Assembly (NCBI GenBank): GCA_023665905.1 | Contig: JAMPDA010000006.1 | Location: 1 to 64,000, forward strand | From: Roseburia sp. | GTDB taxonomy: Bacteria > Bacillota > Clostridia > Christensenellales > Pumilibacteraceae | Length of the DNA: 64,000 bases | Reading direction: 5' to 3' | Shown here: positions 23,713 through 32,924 of the stretch, piece after piece | How positions within the stretch are numbered: position 1 is the stretch's first letter | Layout of the letters: every line of letters starts with the position of its first letter | Notes under the pieces: model-generated | Seen by the model: the letters and a program-made list of their open reading frames with translations, nothing else | Databases searched by the model: none | Told to the model about the DNA's origin: nothing | Made by a program: the position numbers and the translations under genes

Positions 23713-24015
23713 TCAGCCGCGCCACTGATATTTTTCGAGGTCCACCGCGTTGTCCGACACCGCAACTCCTTCCGCCTCGAGTAGCGCGCGCTGTCTGTCC
23801 GCGCCGCCGAAAGCGAACCCGGGCGCGAGCATGCCGCGGCTGTTGACCACGCGGTGACAGGGCACGACGACGGGCGTCGGGTTTACGTGCAGTGCGTTGC
23901 CCACCGCCCTTGCGGCGTTGCGATGACCGCACATGAGCGCTATCTGACCGTATGTAGCCACCTTGCCGCGCGGTATCGCTTTTACCGTTTCGTACACTTC
24001 TTCGCAAAACGTCAT
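23713..24015 (-). CDS. Short MGMT-family DNA methyltransferase-like protein, PCHR retained
   Basis: A 100-aa protein holding only the DNA-binding and active-site half of O6-alkylguanine-DNA alkyltransferases: VYETVKAIPRGKVATYGQIA with the RGxVxTYG wing, the AVGNALHVNPTP region, then PCHRVV with the acceptor Cys. Alkyltransferase-like (ATL) proteins of this size usually have Trp instead of Cys, so this one could be a catalytic mini-MGMT. ATG 24015 follows the upstream stop by 10 nt. A start at 24063 would overlap DUF3737 and add a Lys-rich stretch. Last gene of the long operon. Confidence 0.82.
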   Translation of the reverse strand: MTFCEEVYETVKAIPRGKVATYGQIALMCGHRNAARAVGNALHVNPTPVVVPCHRVVNSRGMLAPGFAFGGADRQRALLEAEGVAVSDNAVDLEKYQWRG

Positions 24016-24025
24016 TTCGCCGCGC

Positions 24026-24937
24026 TCACTTTCCGCCTTTTTCACCTTTTTCGCCTTTTTCACCCTTTCCGTCCGCGGCGCGCATAAGCTGCGGCTCGAT
24101 GAGCACTTTGCCTTTGGCGTCCTTTACGTCGCGTATTATCTCGCCGACTTTGGGAACACGTATGACGCCCTTCAGCGGATTTTTTATGCTGACTATCTCG
24201 TCGCGCAGTATCGCCGACACTTCCGACCGCTCGAACGCGAGGTCGGTGTTTATCATGACGCAGTCGATGAGCTTGAGGTTTTTGCAGTAGCAAAGCGGCT
24301 GTGTGCCAATTATCGTGCAGTTTTTGAGCGTCAGCCCGTCGCTGTACCAGGCGAGATATTCGCCCACCACGAGGCTGTTTTCCACGGTGACGTTTTTGCT
24401 GTGCCAAAACGCGTCCTTCGTGTCGAGCTTGCTGTTTTTAATGACGACGTTTTTTACGTATTGGAACGAATACTTGCCCTTAAAGTCCAGCCCGACGGCG
24501 CGGATATCGCGCGCGCGCATCATAAAATACTCGCTCTTTGCCGTAGTGTTTTTAAAGTACACGCCGACGGACGACCAGCCGAACTCTGGCGACACGATGT
24601 CGCAATCGACGATCACCGCATTCTTACATTCGCGCAACGCCTTTATGCCGTGCAGTTCCGAATTTTTAATATCTATATTGTTCGTGTACCACAGTGCGGC
24701 GCGGCAGTTTTCCGTCATCTTGCAGTTTTCGAGCGTTACCGCGCGGTCGTGCCACAGCGGATAGCGCAAGTCGAAAAAGCAGTCGGACGCGTACACCGTG
24801 CCGCACTCTTTGAGCGCGCTTTCGCCGTCCGCTTCGCCTGCGAACTTACAACCGTAGATCGCAATGTTTTCCGCGCCGTACAGCGCGCGTTCTTCGTCGA
24901 ATACTTTATTCTCTTCCTTCGTCCGAATGTTCGTCAT
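24026..24937 (-). CDS. DUF3737 family beta-helix protein
   Basis: A 303-aa protein that folds as a right-handed parallel beta helix, judged by repeating 20-25 residue rungs such as ENCKMTENCRAALWYTNNIDIKN and NVVIKNSKLDTKDAFWHSKNVTVENS. This matches DUF3737, found in gut Firmicutes and Bacteroides, with no proven function. There is no signal peptide. The C-terminus is a GKGEKGEKGEKGGK tail encoded by a 9-bp repeat. The ATG overlaps the upstream gene by 32 nt, so translation is coupled. Confidence 0.85.
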   Translation of the reverse strand: MTNIRTKEENKVFDEERALYGAENIAIYGCKFAGEADGESALKECGTVYASDCFFDLRYPLWHDRAVTLENCKMTENCRAALWYTNNIDIKNSELHGIKALRECKNAVIVDCDIVSPEFGWSSVGVYFKNTTAKSEYFMMRARDIRAVGLDFKGKYSFQYVKNVVIKNSKLDTKDAFWHSKNVTVENSLVVGEYLAWYSDGLTLKNCTIIGTQPLCYCKNLKLIDCVMINTDLAFERSEVSAILRDEIVSIKNPLKGVIRVPKVGEIIRDVKDAKGKVLIEPQLMRAADGKGEKGEKGEKGGK

Positions 24938-25409
24938 TTGTACCCCCGTTTTGCGCTATTGCGCCGTTGAGATAGCTTATTGCCGCCGACGCGTTGAATA
25001 TATGGCGCAGTCGGTATTTTTTCGTCCTGCCCTTGCCGTCCTTTGCGTAAACGGTGAGCGTGCCCGTTGCGAGATCCTTTTCGTAAAACGCGCGCTTGTA
25101 CTTTATCGCCGTAACGCTGCCTATCGGAACAGACTTTCGCGCGTCCGAGCCTCTGCGCTTAAGCACGATGCGCGTGTTATATACGGTATATGTCTGCTCG
25201 TTGCCGAGCGACAACAATATGGCAATGACGCCGAAAACGAGAACGATCGCGGCGACGAGTATGCCTATCAACACGCTGAGCGCGCACAGTCCGCACGCCG
25301 CCGCCGCGAGCACGACGGCAAAGCATGCGCGCACCGCGATAGCCTTGCGCCGATACGCTTTGTAATTCATTGTGAACTGGAACAGCACTTTTTCTTCTAT
25401 ATCGTCCAT
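24906..25409 (-). CDS. Membrane protein with PH-like (YdbT/DUF304-type) domain
   Basis: A 167-aa protein with a short cytoplasmic start and two closely spaced hydrophobic helices (about 26-47 and 48-68). A beta-rich cytoplasmic domain follows (YTVYNTRIVLKRRGSDARKSVPIGSVTAIKYKRAF...GTLTVYAKDG...RLRHIFNASAAISYLN), typical of bacterial pleckstrin-homology-like membrane proteins. The tail is acidic. It starts 7 nt after the antiporter stop and overlaps the DUF3737 start. The function is unknown and the assignment rests on the helix pair plus the strand pattern. Confidence 0.72.
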   Translation of the reverse strand: MDDIEEKVLFQFTMNYKAYRRKAIAVRACFAVVLAAAACGLCALSVLIGILVAAIVLVFGVIAILLSLGNEQTYTVYNTRIVLKRRGSDARKSVPIGSVTAIKYKRAFYEKDLATGTLTVYAKDGKGRTKKYRLRHIFNASAAISYLNGAIAQNGGTNDEHSDEGRE

Positions 25410-25416
25410 AGTCCTC

Positions 25417-26421
25417 CTACAAAACTATCACAGCGGTGGTCAACAGCAGATACAGCACGTACAGCGCCGGACTGACGCAGTTCAGCGCCTGCGCGCCGAA
25501 TAGCGCCGCGCGTTGCCGTTTTTTCGAGTTCTTCAATATCATCATCGCGAGCGTGGCGACGGTCGCTATCGCGCCGAGGATCAAAAGGCATTTCGAGTCG
25601 AAGTTGAGCGCGTACACGTCGGCGGTGTTCGGCATAAACGAAAGTATATCCGCAACGACTAAAATGGTGAAGTTGAAGATGTTGGAGCCCACTATATTGC
25701 CTGCCGCGGCGTCGAAATTGCCGCGCTTGCACAGCGTTATGGAGGATATGAGTTCGGGAAGGCTTGTGGCGACGCCCAAAAACAGCGCGCCCGCAAAGGT
25801 CTTGCCGAGCTCGAGCTTGTCCGCCACTGCGTCGGTGAAATACGTCATGCATATCGACGCGCCTATCAAAACGACCGCGCACACACCGAACCTGACGAGC
25901 GCTTGCTTCAGCGTTATATTTTCGTCCGCTCCGTCGTCCGACTTTTCGGAGGTCTTGGGCATTTTGCTCAAAAACAGCACGTACAGCACGAGTATGGCAA
26001 AGGACACCGCCGAGTACCAGGCTATGCGCATGTACTCGCCAAAAAACAAACCGATCGCGGTGAGCGCGTACATGCCGAGCGCAACGACGAGCGCTATGCA
26101 GTAAAACGGCGTGAACTTCACTTTTTTAAAACCGCGCGCGAACACGAGCATTATCATTCCGAAAAACGCAAGGTTGATAAGGTCCGACCCCAAGATGTTG
26201 CCGATGACGATCGAGCTTTCACGCACGACCCAGATCGCCGACAGGCTGGTGAAAAGCTCGGGCAGGCTCGTGACCGCGGCGAGCATGACGCCGCCTATGA
26301 ACGCGCCCGAAATATTGCTCTTGGCGTCGATTATGTCCACGTACTTTCCGAGCTTCATCGACAGCACAACGACTATCGCGACCATCGCGACATATCCGAC
26401 GTACACTATCCAATCGCTCAT
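25417..26421 (-). CDS. Calcium/sodium (CaCA family) antiporter
   Basis: A 334-aa integral membrane exchanger with about ten helices in two inverted halves. Each half has the signature alpha repeat: GGVMLAAVTSLPELFTSLSA (about 43-62) and GALFLGVATSLPELISSITL (about 215-234), whose Glu residues bind the cation. GNILGSDLINL and GNIVGSNIFNF follow the repeats. A charged cytoplasmic loop (SKMPKTSEKSDDGADENIT) separates the halves. It is of the YrbG/CAX-like bacterial type. It overlaps the radical SAM gene by 4 nt (ATGA). Confidence 0.9.
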   Translation of the reverse strand: MSDWIVYVGYVAMVAIVVVLSMKLGKYVDIIDAKSNISGAFIGGVMLAAVTSLPELFTSLSAIWVVRESSIVIGNILGSDLINLAFFGMIMLVFARGFKKVKFTPFYCIALVVALGMYALTAIGLFFGEYMRIAWYSAVSFAILVLYVLFLSKMPKTSEKSDDGADENITLKQALVRFGVCAVVLIGASICMTYFTDAVADKLELGKTFAGALFLGVATSLPELISSITLCKRGNFDAAAGNIVGSNIFNFTILVVADILSFMPNTADVYALNFDSKCLLILGAIATVATLAMMILKNSKKRQRAALFGAQALNCVSPALYVLYLLLTTAVIVL

Positions 26422-27053
26422 TTTCCGCTCTCCGTGACGTGCGAGGCGTAATTATCGCCGATATACTCGCGAACGCGCAGCGGCACGCCGAGCCGAGCCG
26501 CGAGTTTTCGGCACTTCTCCTCGTCGTCTTTACTTATAACGTCAACGACCGTCACCGTCACGTCTATATCTTCCGCCTTGCAGTCGCGTATAAAATCGAG
26601 CACGGCGGAAAACGCCGCTATGCCGTAGCGCGACGAGGTTATCGCAAGGTACGACCTTTCGTCAAACTGGTTCAAAGACACCGACACCCTGTCTATGCAG
26701 TCTTTAAGCTCGGGCGCGATATTCCGCCCTGCGGACATGCCGCCCAATCCGTTCGTGTTGAGGCGCGTGCGCAAGCCCATCGTCTTAAACCGCTTCGCGC
26801 ACTCTATAAGAACGTCGAGCGCTTCTGTGGGCTCGCCGTAGCCGCAAAACACGACCTCGTCGCTCGTCAGCCTGTATTTGGCGGCGGCGTAAGCGGCGAT
26901 AATGTCGTCCGCCGACGGCTCTTTTGCTATCCAAAGCTTTGTACCGGCTATGCAGTCGTCGGTCGTGCGAATGCAAAACTTACAGTTATTCTGACAGCGG
27001 TTGGTAAGATTGATATACGCTACGCCGTCCAAAACATAAACGTAGTTGTCCAA
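26418..27053 (-). CDS. TatD-associated radical SAM protein
   Basis: A 211-aa radical SAM enzyme with the cluster motif NRCQNNCKFC (residues 18-27), the CGYGEPTE Gly-rich SAM site, and later RVSVSLNQFDERSY. A small family of this kind is known to sit next to tatD and is named for that linkage. The substrate is unknown. It starts 3 nt after the tatD stop and overlaps the antiporter start, so it is embedded in the operon. There are no extra C-terminal cluster Cys residues, unlike SPASM enzymes. Confidence 0.88.
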   Translation of the reverse strand: MDNYVYVLDGVAYINLTNRCQNNCKFCIRTTDDCIAGTKLWIAKEPSADDIIAAYAAAKYRLTSDEVVFCGYGEPTEALDVLIECAKRFKTMGLRTRLNTNGLGGMSAGRNIAPELKDCIDRVSVSLNQFDERSYLAITSSRYGIAAFSAVLDFIRDCKAEDIDVTVTVVDVISKDDEEKCRKLAARLGVPLRVREYIGDNYASHVTESGK

Positions 27054-27056
27054 CTA

Positions 27057-27830
27057 TCACTTCTCCGTCATGCGGAAAAACAGCCGCTTTACGTTTTCGG
27101 TAGTCGCGCGCTCGATGATCTCCGGCGAAACGCCCTTGATCTCGGCAAGCCTGTCGCGAACGAGCGCGACGTTTTTGGGATAGTTGATCTGTCCCAAGAA
27201 TTTCGACGGCGAAAGGTACGGCGCGTCGGTTTCGAGCAATATCCTGTCGAGCGGCGTTTCCTTTGCCGCCGCCGCGAGGTTTTTGGCGTTGTTGTATGTC
27301 AGTTTTCCGCCGAACGCGAGATATAAACCCTTGCGCACGCAGTATTTTGCGGTTTCCACGGAGCCCGAAAAACAATGCATCACGCCACTCTGCGGAAAAT
27401 TCCTGTCTTTGAGAAAATCATAAAATTCGCCGGCGGCTTCGCGGACGTGGAACATCATCGGCAGGCAAAGCTCGCGCGCGAGCTCGTACTGCGCGTTCAA
27501 AGCGGCGATCTGCGCCGGCTTATCGAAGTCGTCGCGGTGAAAGTCCAATCCGAACTCGCCTATCGCGACCGTCTTTTTGTGCGAAGCGAGGCGGCGCAAC
27601 TCGTCGAGCCCGTCCGCCGACACCTCCTCGGGATAATACGGGTGCACGCCCACCGTTGCGAATATGCCGTCGTTGCAGTCGGCGAGCCGAACGCACTCGC
27701 GCGAAGACGCGAGGTCGCAGCCGACCGAAATTATCGCTTCCAGCCCGTCGCTCGCCATGCTCGCTATTATCGACTTGCCGCCGTCGCCGTACTGCTCGTC
27801 GTATATGTGCGCGTGCGAATCTATCAGCAT
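27057..27830 (-). CDS. tatD: TatD family metal-dependent hydrolase
   Basis: A 257-aa TIM-barrel hydrolase, probably a Mg-dependent DNase or D-aminoacyl-tRNA-related enzyme. Metal ligands are visible: DSHAHI at the N-terminus, the GEFGLDFH Glu, MMFHVREA, GVMHCFSG and LLETDAPYL. The length is normal for the family. It overlaps metG by 7 nt, the conserved metG-tatD arrangement of Firmicutes, and is followed 3 nt later by the TatD-linked radical SAM gene. Confidence 0.94.
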   Translation of the reverse strand: MLIDSHAHIYDEQYGDGGKSIIASMASDGLEAIISVGCDLASSRECVRLADCNDGIFATVGVHPYYPEEVSADGLDELRRLASHKKTVAIGEFGLDFHRDDFDKPAQIAALNAQYELARELCLPMMFHVREAAGEFYDFLKDRNFPQSGVMHCFSGSVETAKYCVRKGLYLAFGGKLTYNNAKNLAAAAKETPLDRILLETDAPYLSPSKFLGQINYPKNVALVRDRLAEIKGVSPEIIERATTENVKRLFFRMTEK

Positions 27831-29806
27831 ATCTTATCTCCGGCATTGCCACTCGGCGTCACAAGCCGCGGCAGTCCGTCCTCTCCCACCGAGCAGAGCA
27901 GCATGCCCTCGGAAACTATCCCGCACAGCTTTGCTGGCTTGAGGTTGGCGACCAAAGCCGCCTTTTTGCCCTTTACGTCCTCGGGTGAGTACGCGCGCGC
28001 GATCCCCGACACTATGGTGCGGCGGCGCTCGCCGTCGAAGACGGTAAGCTTCAAAAGCTTGTCTGATTTTTCGACGCGCACGCAGTCCTCTATATCGACG
28101 ACGCGAAGTTCGGTCTTGAAGAAATCGTCTATCGTTATCGTATCTGCGGGAGCGTCACCCTTTTTATCGGGCGCGGCTTTATCGCTCGGCTTTTTTGCGT
28201 CGGACTTAGCCTTTTCGCCTTCCGCTATCTTTTCGAGCTCGGCGAGCTCCTTTTTCATATCGAGGCGATTGAGTATGGGCTCTATCTCCGAAGTTTTGTA
28301 GTTATCCACCGCGCCGAACGAGCATTGCGAAAAATCGCTCGGAACGCTAAGTCCCAAACCGTCGAATATGCGGCGCGGATACGCGGTGATAAACGGCAGC
28401 AACAGGTTGGCGCAAATGCGCACAGCCTCAAGCAGACAGTACATCACCGTATTGAGCCGCTCCGTATCGCCCTCTTTCTTGAGCGCCCAGGGCTTGTTGG
28501 CGTCGATGTACTTGTTAGCCCTGTCAATAACGCCGAATATCTTTTCGAGCGCCTTGCCGAGCAGCGGCTTGTCCATATCCGCGCGCACGGCGTCCAAAAG
28601 CGCGTCCGCGGCGGCGGCGAACTCTTTGTCCGCGTCGTTCAGCTCGCCCTTTTTTACATTGCCGTCGAAGTACTGACGGCACATGGCGAACGTACGGCGG
28701 ACAAGGTTGCCGAGGTCGTTTACGAGGTCGTTATTTATCGCCGAAAGCAACATCTCGTTGCTGTAGTCCATATCGTCGCCGAACGGCATATTGCGCAGCA
28801 GGCAATATCTCAGCGCGTCCACGCCGTATCTGTCCGTAAGAATGAACGGATCGACGACGTTGCCCTTGGACTTGCTCATCTTGTCGCCGTCGAACATTAT
28901 CCAGCCGTGCCCGTACACGCGTTTGGGAACGGGCAGGTCGAGCGCCATGAGTATAGCCGGCCAAACGATGGAATGGAAACGCACTATCTCCTTTGCCATG
29001 ACGTGCATGTCGCACGGCCAATATTTGGCGAACTTATCGCTGTTCTTTTGTCCCGTAACATCCTCGATATCGCCGTAGCCGAGCGCCGTTATATAGTTGG
29101 GTAGCGCGTCTATCCACACGTAGATGACGTGCTTTTCGTCGAACGGGACTTTTATACCCCAATCGAACGACGTGCGCGTAACGGCGAGGTCGCTCAGTCC
29201 CTTGTCGATAAAATTATTGACCATTTCCTTTACGCGCGAATCGGGCTGAAGGAAATCGGTTTCGGTGAGCAGCTTGCGCACGCGGTCGGCGTACTTGCTG
29301 AGCCTAAAGAAATAGCAGTCCTCTTTGGAGTCGCGCACGAGCCGTCCGCAGTCGGGACACTTGCCGTCTACGAGCTGAGTTTCCGTCCAGAACGATTCGC
29401 ACGGCTCGCAGTATTTTCCCTTGTACTCGGACTTATAGATATCGCCCTTTTCGTACAGCTTGGTGAATATGTCGGCAATGGCTTTTTCGTGCGCCGCGTC
29501 GGTGGTGCGGATAAAGCCGTCGGCGGCAATATCCATGCGCGCCCACAGCTTTTTTATCCTGTCGGCGAGCCCGTCAACGAAATCGCGCGGCGTCATTCCG
29601 CGCTCGGCAGCGGCACGCTGAACCTTCTGCCCGTGCTCGTCCGTTCCCGTCAGATAAAAGACGTCGTAGCCGTCCATGCGCTTGAATCGCGCAATGGCGT
29701 CGCACGCGACGGTGGTATAGCAATGCCCTATATGCAGGCTACCGCTCGCATAGTAGATGGGCGTGGTTATATAGAATGTTTTTTTCGTCTTTTTTTGCTG
29801 TTTCAT
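27824..29806 (-). CDS. metG: Methionyl-tRNA synthetase with C-terminal tRNA-binding domain
   Basis: A 660-aa class I aminoacyl-tRNA synthetase. YYASGSLHIGHCYT holds the HIGH motif near residue 20. A zinc knuckle CEPCESF...CPDCGR (about 144-165) is present, KMSKSKGN is near 310, and the anticodon-binding helical domain follows. After a Lys/Ala/Asp linker (about 525-550) comes an EMAP-II-like tRNA-binding/dimerisation domain (FFKTELRVVDIEDC...VANLKPAKLCGI). GGAG precedes the ATG. It sits 19 nt after the ABC transporter gene. No T-box leader is visible because the gene lies inside an operon. Confidence 0.96.
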   Translation of the reverse strand: MKQQKKTKKTFYITTPIYYASGSLHIGHCYTTVACDAIARFKRMDGYDVFYLTGTDEHGQKVQRAAAERGMTPRDFVDGLADRIKKLWARMDIAADGFIRTTDAAHEKAIADIFTKLYEKGDIYKSEYKGKYCEPCESFWTETQLVDGKCPDCGRLVRDSKEDCYFFRLSKYADRVRKLLTETDFLQPDSRVKEMVNNFIDKGLSDLAVTRTSFDWGIKVPFDEKHVIYVWIDALPNYITALGYGDIEDVTGQKNSDKFAKYWPCDMHVMAKEIVRFHSIVWPAILMALDLPVPKRVYGHGWIMFDGDKMSKSKGNVVDPFILTDRYGVDALRYCLLRNMPFGDDMDYSNEMLLSAINNDLVNDLGNLVRRTFAMCRQYFDGNVKKGELNDADKEFAAAADALLDAVRADMDKPLLGKALEKIFGVIDRANKYIDANKPWALKKEGDTERLNTVMYCLLEAVRICANLLLPFITAYPRRIFDGLGLSVPSDFSQCSFGAVDNYKTSEIEPILNRLDMKKELAELEKIAEGEKAKSDAKKPSDKAAPDKKGDAPADTITIDDFFKTELRVVDIEDCVRVEKSDKLLKLTVFDGERRRTIVSGIARAYSPEDVKGKKAALVANLKPAKLCGIVSEGMLLCSVGEDGLPRLVTPSGNAGDKIC

Positions 29807-29825
29807 TGCGGTCTCCGTTTTTACG

Positions 29826-32507
29826 CTATTCCGATCTCAACGCGACGACGGGATCTCTCTTGGACGCACTGCGCGCAGGAAGCATGCCGGCTATCAACGT
29901 AAGTACGACGCTTATCGCCACAAGCAACAGCGCGTGCCACCAGGCGAGCACGACGAGGCTGGTGTTCACCGCACCGTCCGATATGCCTATAAACAGTCTG
30001 CTGAGCGGGAAAGACACTATAAACGTAAACAGCACGCCGATAATGCCTGCGGCTAAGCCTATTATTATCGTTTCGGCATTGAACACTCGCATAATGTCGA
30101 GCTTGCGCGCGCCGACGGCGCGGAGCACGCCTATTTCCTTTGTGCGCTCCACGACGGACGCGTAAGTGATTATGCTTATCATGACCGACGACACGATGAG
30201 CGATATCGCCGCAAACGCTATGAGCACGTACGAAATTATGTCAATCATATCCTCGACGGTCGAAGTGACGAGCGACGCCGCGTCCATTGTATATATCGTG
30301 TCGTCTTCCGCTTTTTCGTCGTTGTACTGCTCTATGTAACTTATCATATCCGTCTTTTTGGCGAAAGTTATCGGATAGAAATTGTACGCGCTCGGCAGAT
30401 CGCTTCCGCCCACGTGCGCGAGCGCCATGTCGCGCAGATCGTCGGCTGTTATATTGAGCCCGAGCGGCTTCGCCGTCATGGCGAGCGTGAGCGCGACCGT
30501 TGCAAAGTTGGCGCCTTCCATGGGGAAAGACCCGCCGGAGCCTATGCTCATGGAAAACGCGTCGTGGACGCACTTGGTCGTATCGGCGGCTTGCGCTCTT
30601 GCGACTTCGCTGTTTTTGCTGTTTGCGAGCACGTTTTTATACAGCTCGGGGGTGTACACAAGTCCGCTGTTGAAAAGCGCGAGCGCGGCGCTCTCCTTTA
30701 TGCGCATAACGCCTACTACTTTGAGCGTCATGTTGTTTTCGTCGTCGTAAAGCGTCGCCCACTGCTCGGCTGTCGGATTGGAATTGTCGAAGGACACGTA
30801 AATGCCGTCGCCCGCCCTTTGAGAGAACCACTGATCGTTGTAAACGAGTTTCAGTTCCTGTCCGATGACGTCGTCGAACGCGAGTTCCAGCGTTTCGGCG
30901 TCGCCCGTGCTCTGCGGCACGCTAAGACCGATACTCTGCATGGTCGTGCGCTTTATCGTATTGTCAGAGCCGATAACGAGCGCTATCTCGTTCGCTTCCG
31001 TCGGGTACTTTCCCTGCAACACGTCGTACTGCGAAAGCACGTAATCGCGGTTGTTCAAAAGCTGTTGAAACTCGGACGAGCTCGTGCCGATCATGCTGGT
31101 GACGGCGGTGTTTACGGTGTCGAGCTTGCCGTAACCCGATTTGGTGTTCATGTTTTTGCTTATTACGTAAAGCTCCTGCGAATAGTCTGCCGTAACGTCT
31201 ATGACGAGATTTTGCGGAATGTTCTTTACGTGCTCGTCGAACTCGCGCGTGATCTTGTTGAAGTGGTACGCGGCGAGCGTCGATTTGTTTTTGACTATCA
31301 GCTTGTTGCCGTCGGGGAACTCCTCGAACTTCGCGCTCGAACCGTTCATGTTGCCCATCATGGTATCCACATCCATGGTGATCTGCGTCACCGTAACGGG
31401 ATAGTGCGCAAGCATGGACGTCTGCATGTCCTCTATGTATCCGTTGAAGCCGTTTGCGAGCGCAAGCACGAGCGCCACGCCGATAATGCCGATAGAGCCG
31501 GCGACGGACGTCGCTATCGTCCTGCCCTTTTTGGTGATAAGATTGCGCCAGGACAGCCCGAACGCCGTGAAAAAGCTCATGGAAGTGCGCTTCATCGCGG
31601 CTTTGTTCGCCTTTGTTATCGCCTTTTGCTCTTTCTTTTTTTGCTTTAACAGCAGTTTTTCTTCCGCTTTCGCATCCGTCGCCTTATTCTCGGCAGCAGG
31701 CTGTTCGCTCGTCTCGTTCTTTTCCGCCGCCGCGGCGTTATCGCCGTCCGCGTCCGCACTCGCGCTATCGCCTGCGCTTTCGTCCGCCTGCGCGACATCG
31801 GGCGCAGCGGGCTCCTCGATCTCGGGGAGTTCCACGGGCGACGTGTCGCCCACTATCCTGCCGTCGAGCATGGAGATAATGCGCGTAGAGTACTCCTCGG
31901 CGAGCGCCGCATTGTGCGTGACCATAATGACGAGGCGGTCGTTGGCTATCTCTTTGAGGATATCCATGACCTGCACACTCGTTTCGCTGTCGAGTGCGCC
32001 CGTCGGCTCGTCCGCCAAGATGATATCGGGGTTGTTCACGATAGCGCGGGCTATGGCGACGCGCTGCATCTGACCGCCGGACATCTGGTTCGGACGCTTT
32101 TTCATTTCCTTTTCAAGCCCGACGCGCTTTAGCGCTTCCGCCGCGCGGCGTTGACGCTCCGCCTTTTTGACGCCCGAAAGCGTAAGGGCGAGCTCGACGT
32201 TGCCGAGCACGGTAAGGTGCGGTATCAGGTTGTACGACTGAAAGACAAAGCCTATCTTCTGATTGCGATACGCGTCCCAATCCGACGGCTTAAAGTACTT
32301 TGTGGAGCGGCCGTTTATGACAAGGTCGCCGTCCGTATAGCGGTCGAGTCCGCCGATTATATTCAAAAGCGTGGTTTTTCCGCAGCCCGACTGTCCGAGT
32401 ATGGACACCATTTCGTTTTCGCGAAAGCCGAGCGACACCTCTTTAAGAGCGTGTACTTTATCGTCGCCTACGATATAATCTTTTGTGATTTTTCTCAGTT
32501 CGAGCAT
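29826..32507 (-). CDS. MacB-like ABC transporter, ATPase fused to FtsX-type permease
   Basis: An 893-aa fusion. Residues about 1-230 are the ATPase (Walker A GQSGCGKTT, signature MSGGQMQR, Walker B ILADEPTGALD with the catalytic Glu). A low-complexity acidic/Ala then Lys linker spans about 232-310. The permease has one helix near 330-352, a large extracytoplasmic domain (about 355-745) and three C-terminal helices around the FtsX signature VVERTKEIGVLRAVGARK. MacB-type mechanotransmission ABC proteins export lipoproteins, peptides or antibiotics, or drive peptidoglycan hydrolases. The cargo is unknown. GGAGGAG precedes the ATG. First gene of the metG operon. Confidence 0.9.
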   Translation of the reverse strand: MLELRKITKDYIVGDDKVHALKEVSLGFRENEMVSILGQSGCGKTTLLNIIGGLDRYTDGDLVINGRSTKYFKPSDWDAYRNQKIGFVFQSYNLIPHLTVLGNVELALTLSGVKKAERQRRAAEALKRVGLEKEMKKRPNQMSGGQMQRVAIARAIVNNPDIILADEPTGALDSETSVQVMDILKEIANDRLVIMVTHNAALAEEYSTRIISMLDGRIVGDTSPVELPEIEEPAAPDVAQADESAGDSASADADGDNAAAAEKNETSEQPAAENKATDAKAEEKLLLKQKKKEQKAITKANKAAMKRTSMSFFTAFGLSWRNLITKKGRTIATSVAGSIGIIGVALVLALANGFNGYIEDMQTSMLAHYPVTVTQITMDVDTMMGNMNGSSAKFEEFPDGNKLIVKNKSTLAAYHFNKITREFDEHVKNIPQNLVIDVTADYSQELYVISKNMNTKSGYGKLDTVNTAVTSMIGTSSSEFQQLLNNRDYVLSQYDVLQGKYPTEANEIALVIGSDNTIKRTTMQSIGLSVPQSTGDAETLELAFDDVIGQELKLVYNDQWFSQRAGDGIYVSFDNSNPTAEQWATLYDDENNMTLKVVGVMRIKESAALALFNSGLVYTPELYKNVLANSKNSEVARAQAADTTKCVHDAFSMSIGSGGSFPMEGANFATVALTLAMTAKPLGLNITADDLRDMALAHVGGSDLPSAYNFYPITFAKKTDMISYIEQYNDEKAEDDTIYTMDAASLVTSTVEDMIDIISYVLIAFAAISLIVSSVMISIITYASVVERTKEIGVLRAVGARKLDIMRVFNAETIIIGLAAGIIGVLFTFIVSFPLSRLFIGISDGAVNTSLVVLAWWHALLLVAISVVLTLIAGMLPARSASKRDPVVALRSE

Positions 32508-32538
32508 CTAAAGCTCCTCCGCATAGCTATTGTACTAT

Positions 32539-32567
32539 ATTATATACTCAAAAACAAAATTAATCAA
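32539..32567 (-). promoter_or_regulatory. Promoter of the ABC-metG-tatD operon
   Basis: TTGATT (32562-32567), 17-nt spacer, TATAAT (32539-32544). Leader of about 25 nt with GGAGGAG. It is divergent from the gene at 32632. Confidence 0.75.
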
Positions 32568-32631
32568 CAAATTATAGACCGCCGCGAATAAAAAATATTG
32601 ACGGGAAAATACTAAGCAAAGAGGTGTAGCT

Positions 32632-32919
32632 ATGAAACTGAAAGACAAAATTAGATCCGTTTGGTCGAACATGCGCAAAAAAGGCAAAAACAAGAGCGCC
32701 GACGCCGAGCTCGCCGCCGACGAGGTTTTGCGCGAGGAGGTATTCCCCAAAAAGACGCGCCGCAAGTCCGAAAACTGCGACTGCAACGGCAGCGACTGCG
32801 ACTGCGACAAAAGCGCGGCGTCGAGCAAAAAGCCTTTGAGCAAGCGCTCGCGCCCGACCAACGACAATTATCGCATGATAGACCGCGACGACGGCACATG
32901 CGACAGCGGCAAAAGCTGA
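32632..32919 (+). CDS. Small Lys/Cys-rich protein, function unknown
   Basis: A 95-aa hydrophilic protein that I do not recognise. A basic N-terminal third (KLKDKIRSVWSNMRKKGKNK) leads to an acidic-basic helix and then a Cys cluster NCDCNGSDCDCDK (about 49-61). The C-terminus is basic/polar with one more Cys (GTCDSGKS). Five Cys in total suggest metal or redox binding. AGAGGTG lies 5 nt before the ATG and a strong terminator follows, so it looks like a real monocistronic gene. No clear promoter with both hexamers is visible in the 120-nt divergent gap. Confidence 0.68.
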   Translation: MKLKDKIRSVWSNMRKKGKNKSADAELAADEVLREEVFPKKTRRKSENCDCNGSDCDCDKSAASSKKPLSKRSRPTNDNYRMIDRDDGTCDSGKS

Positions 32920-32924
32920 AAACG

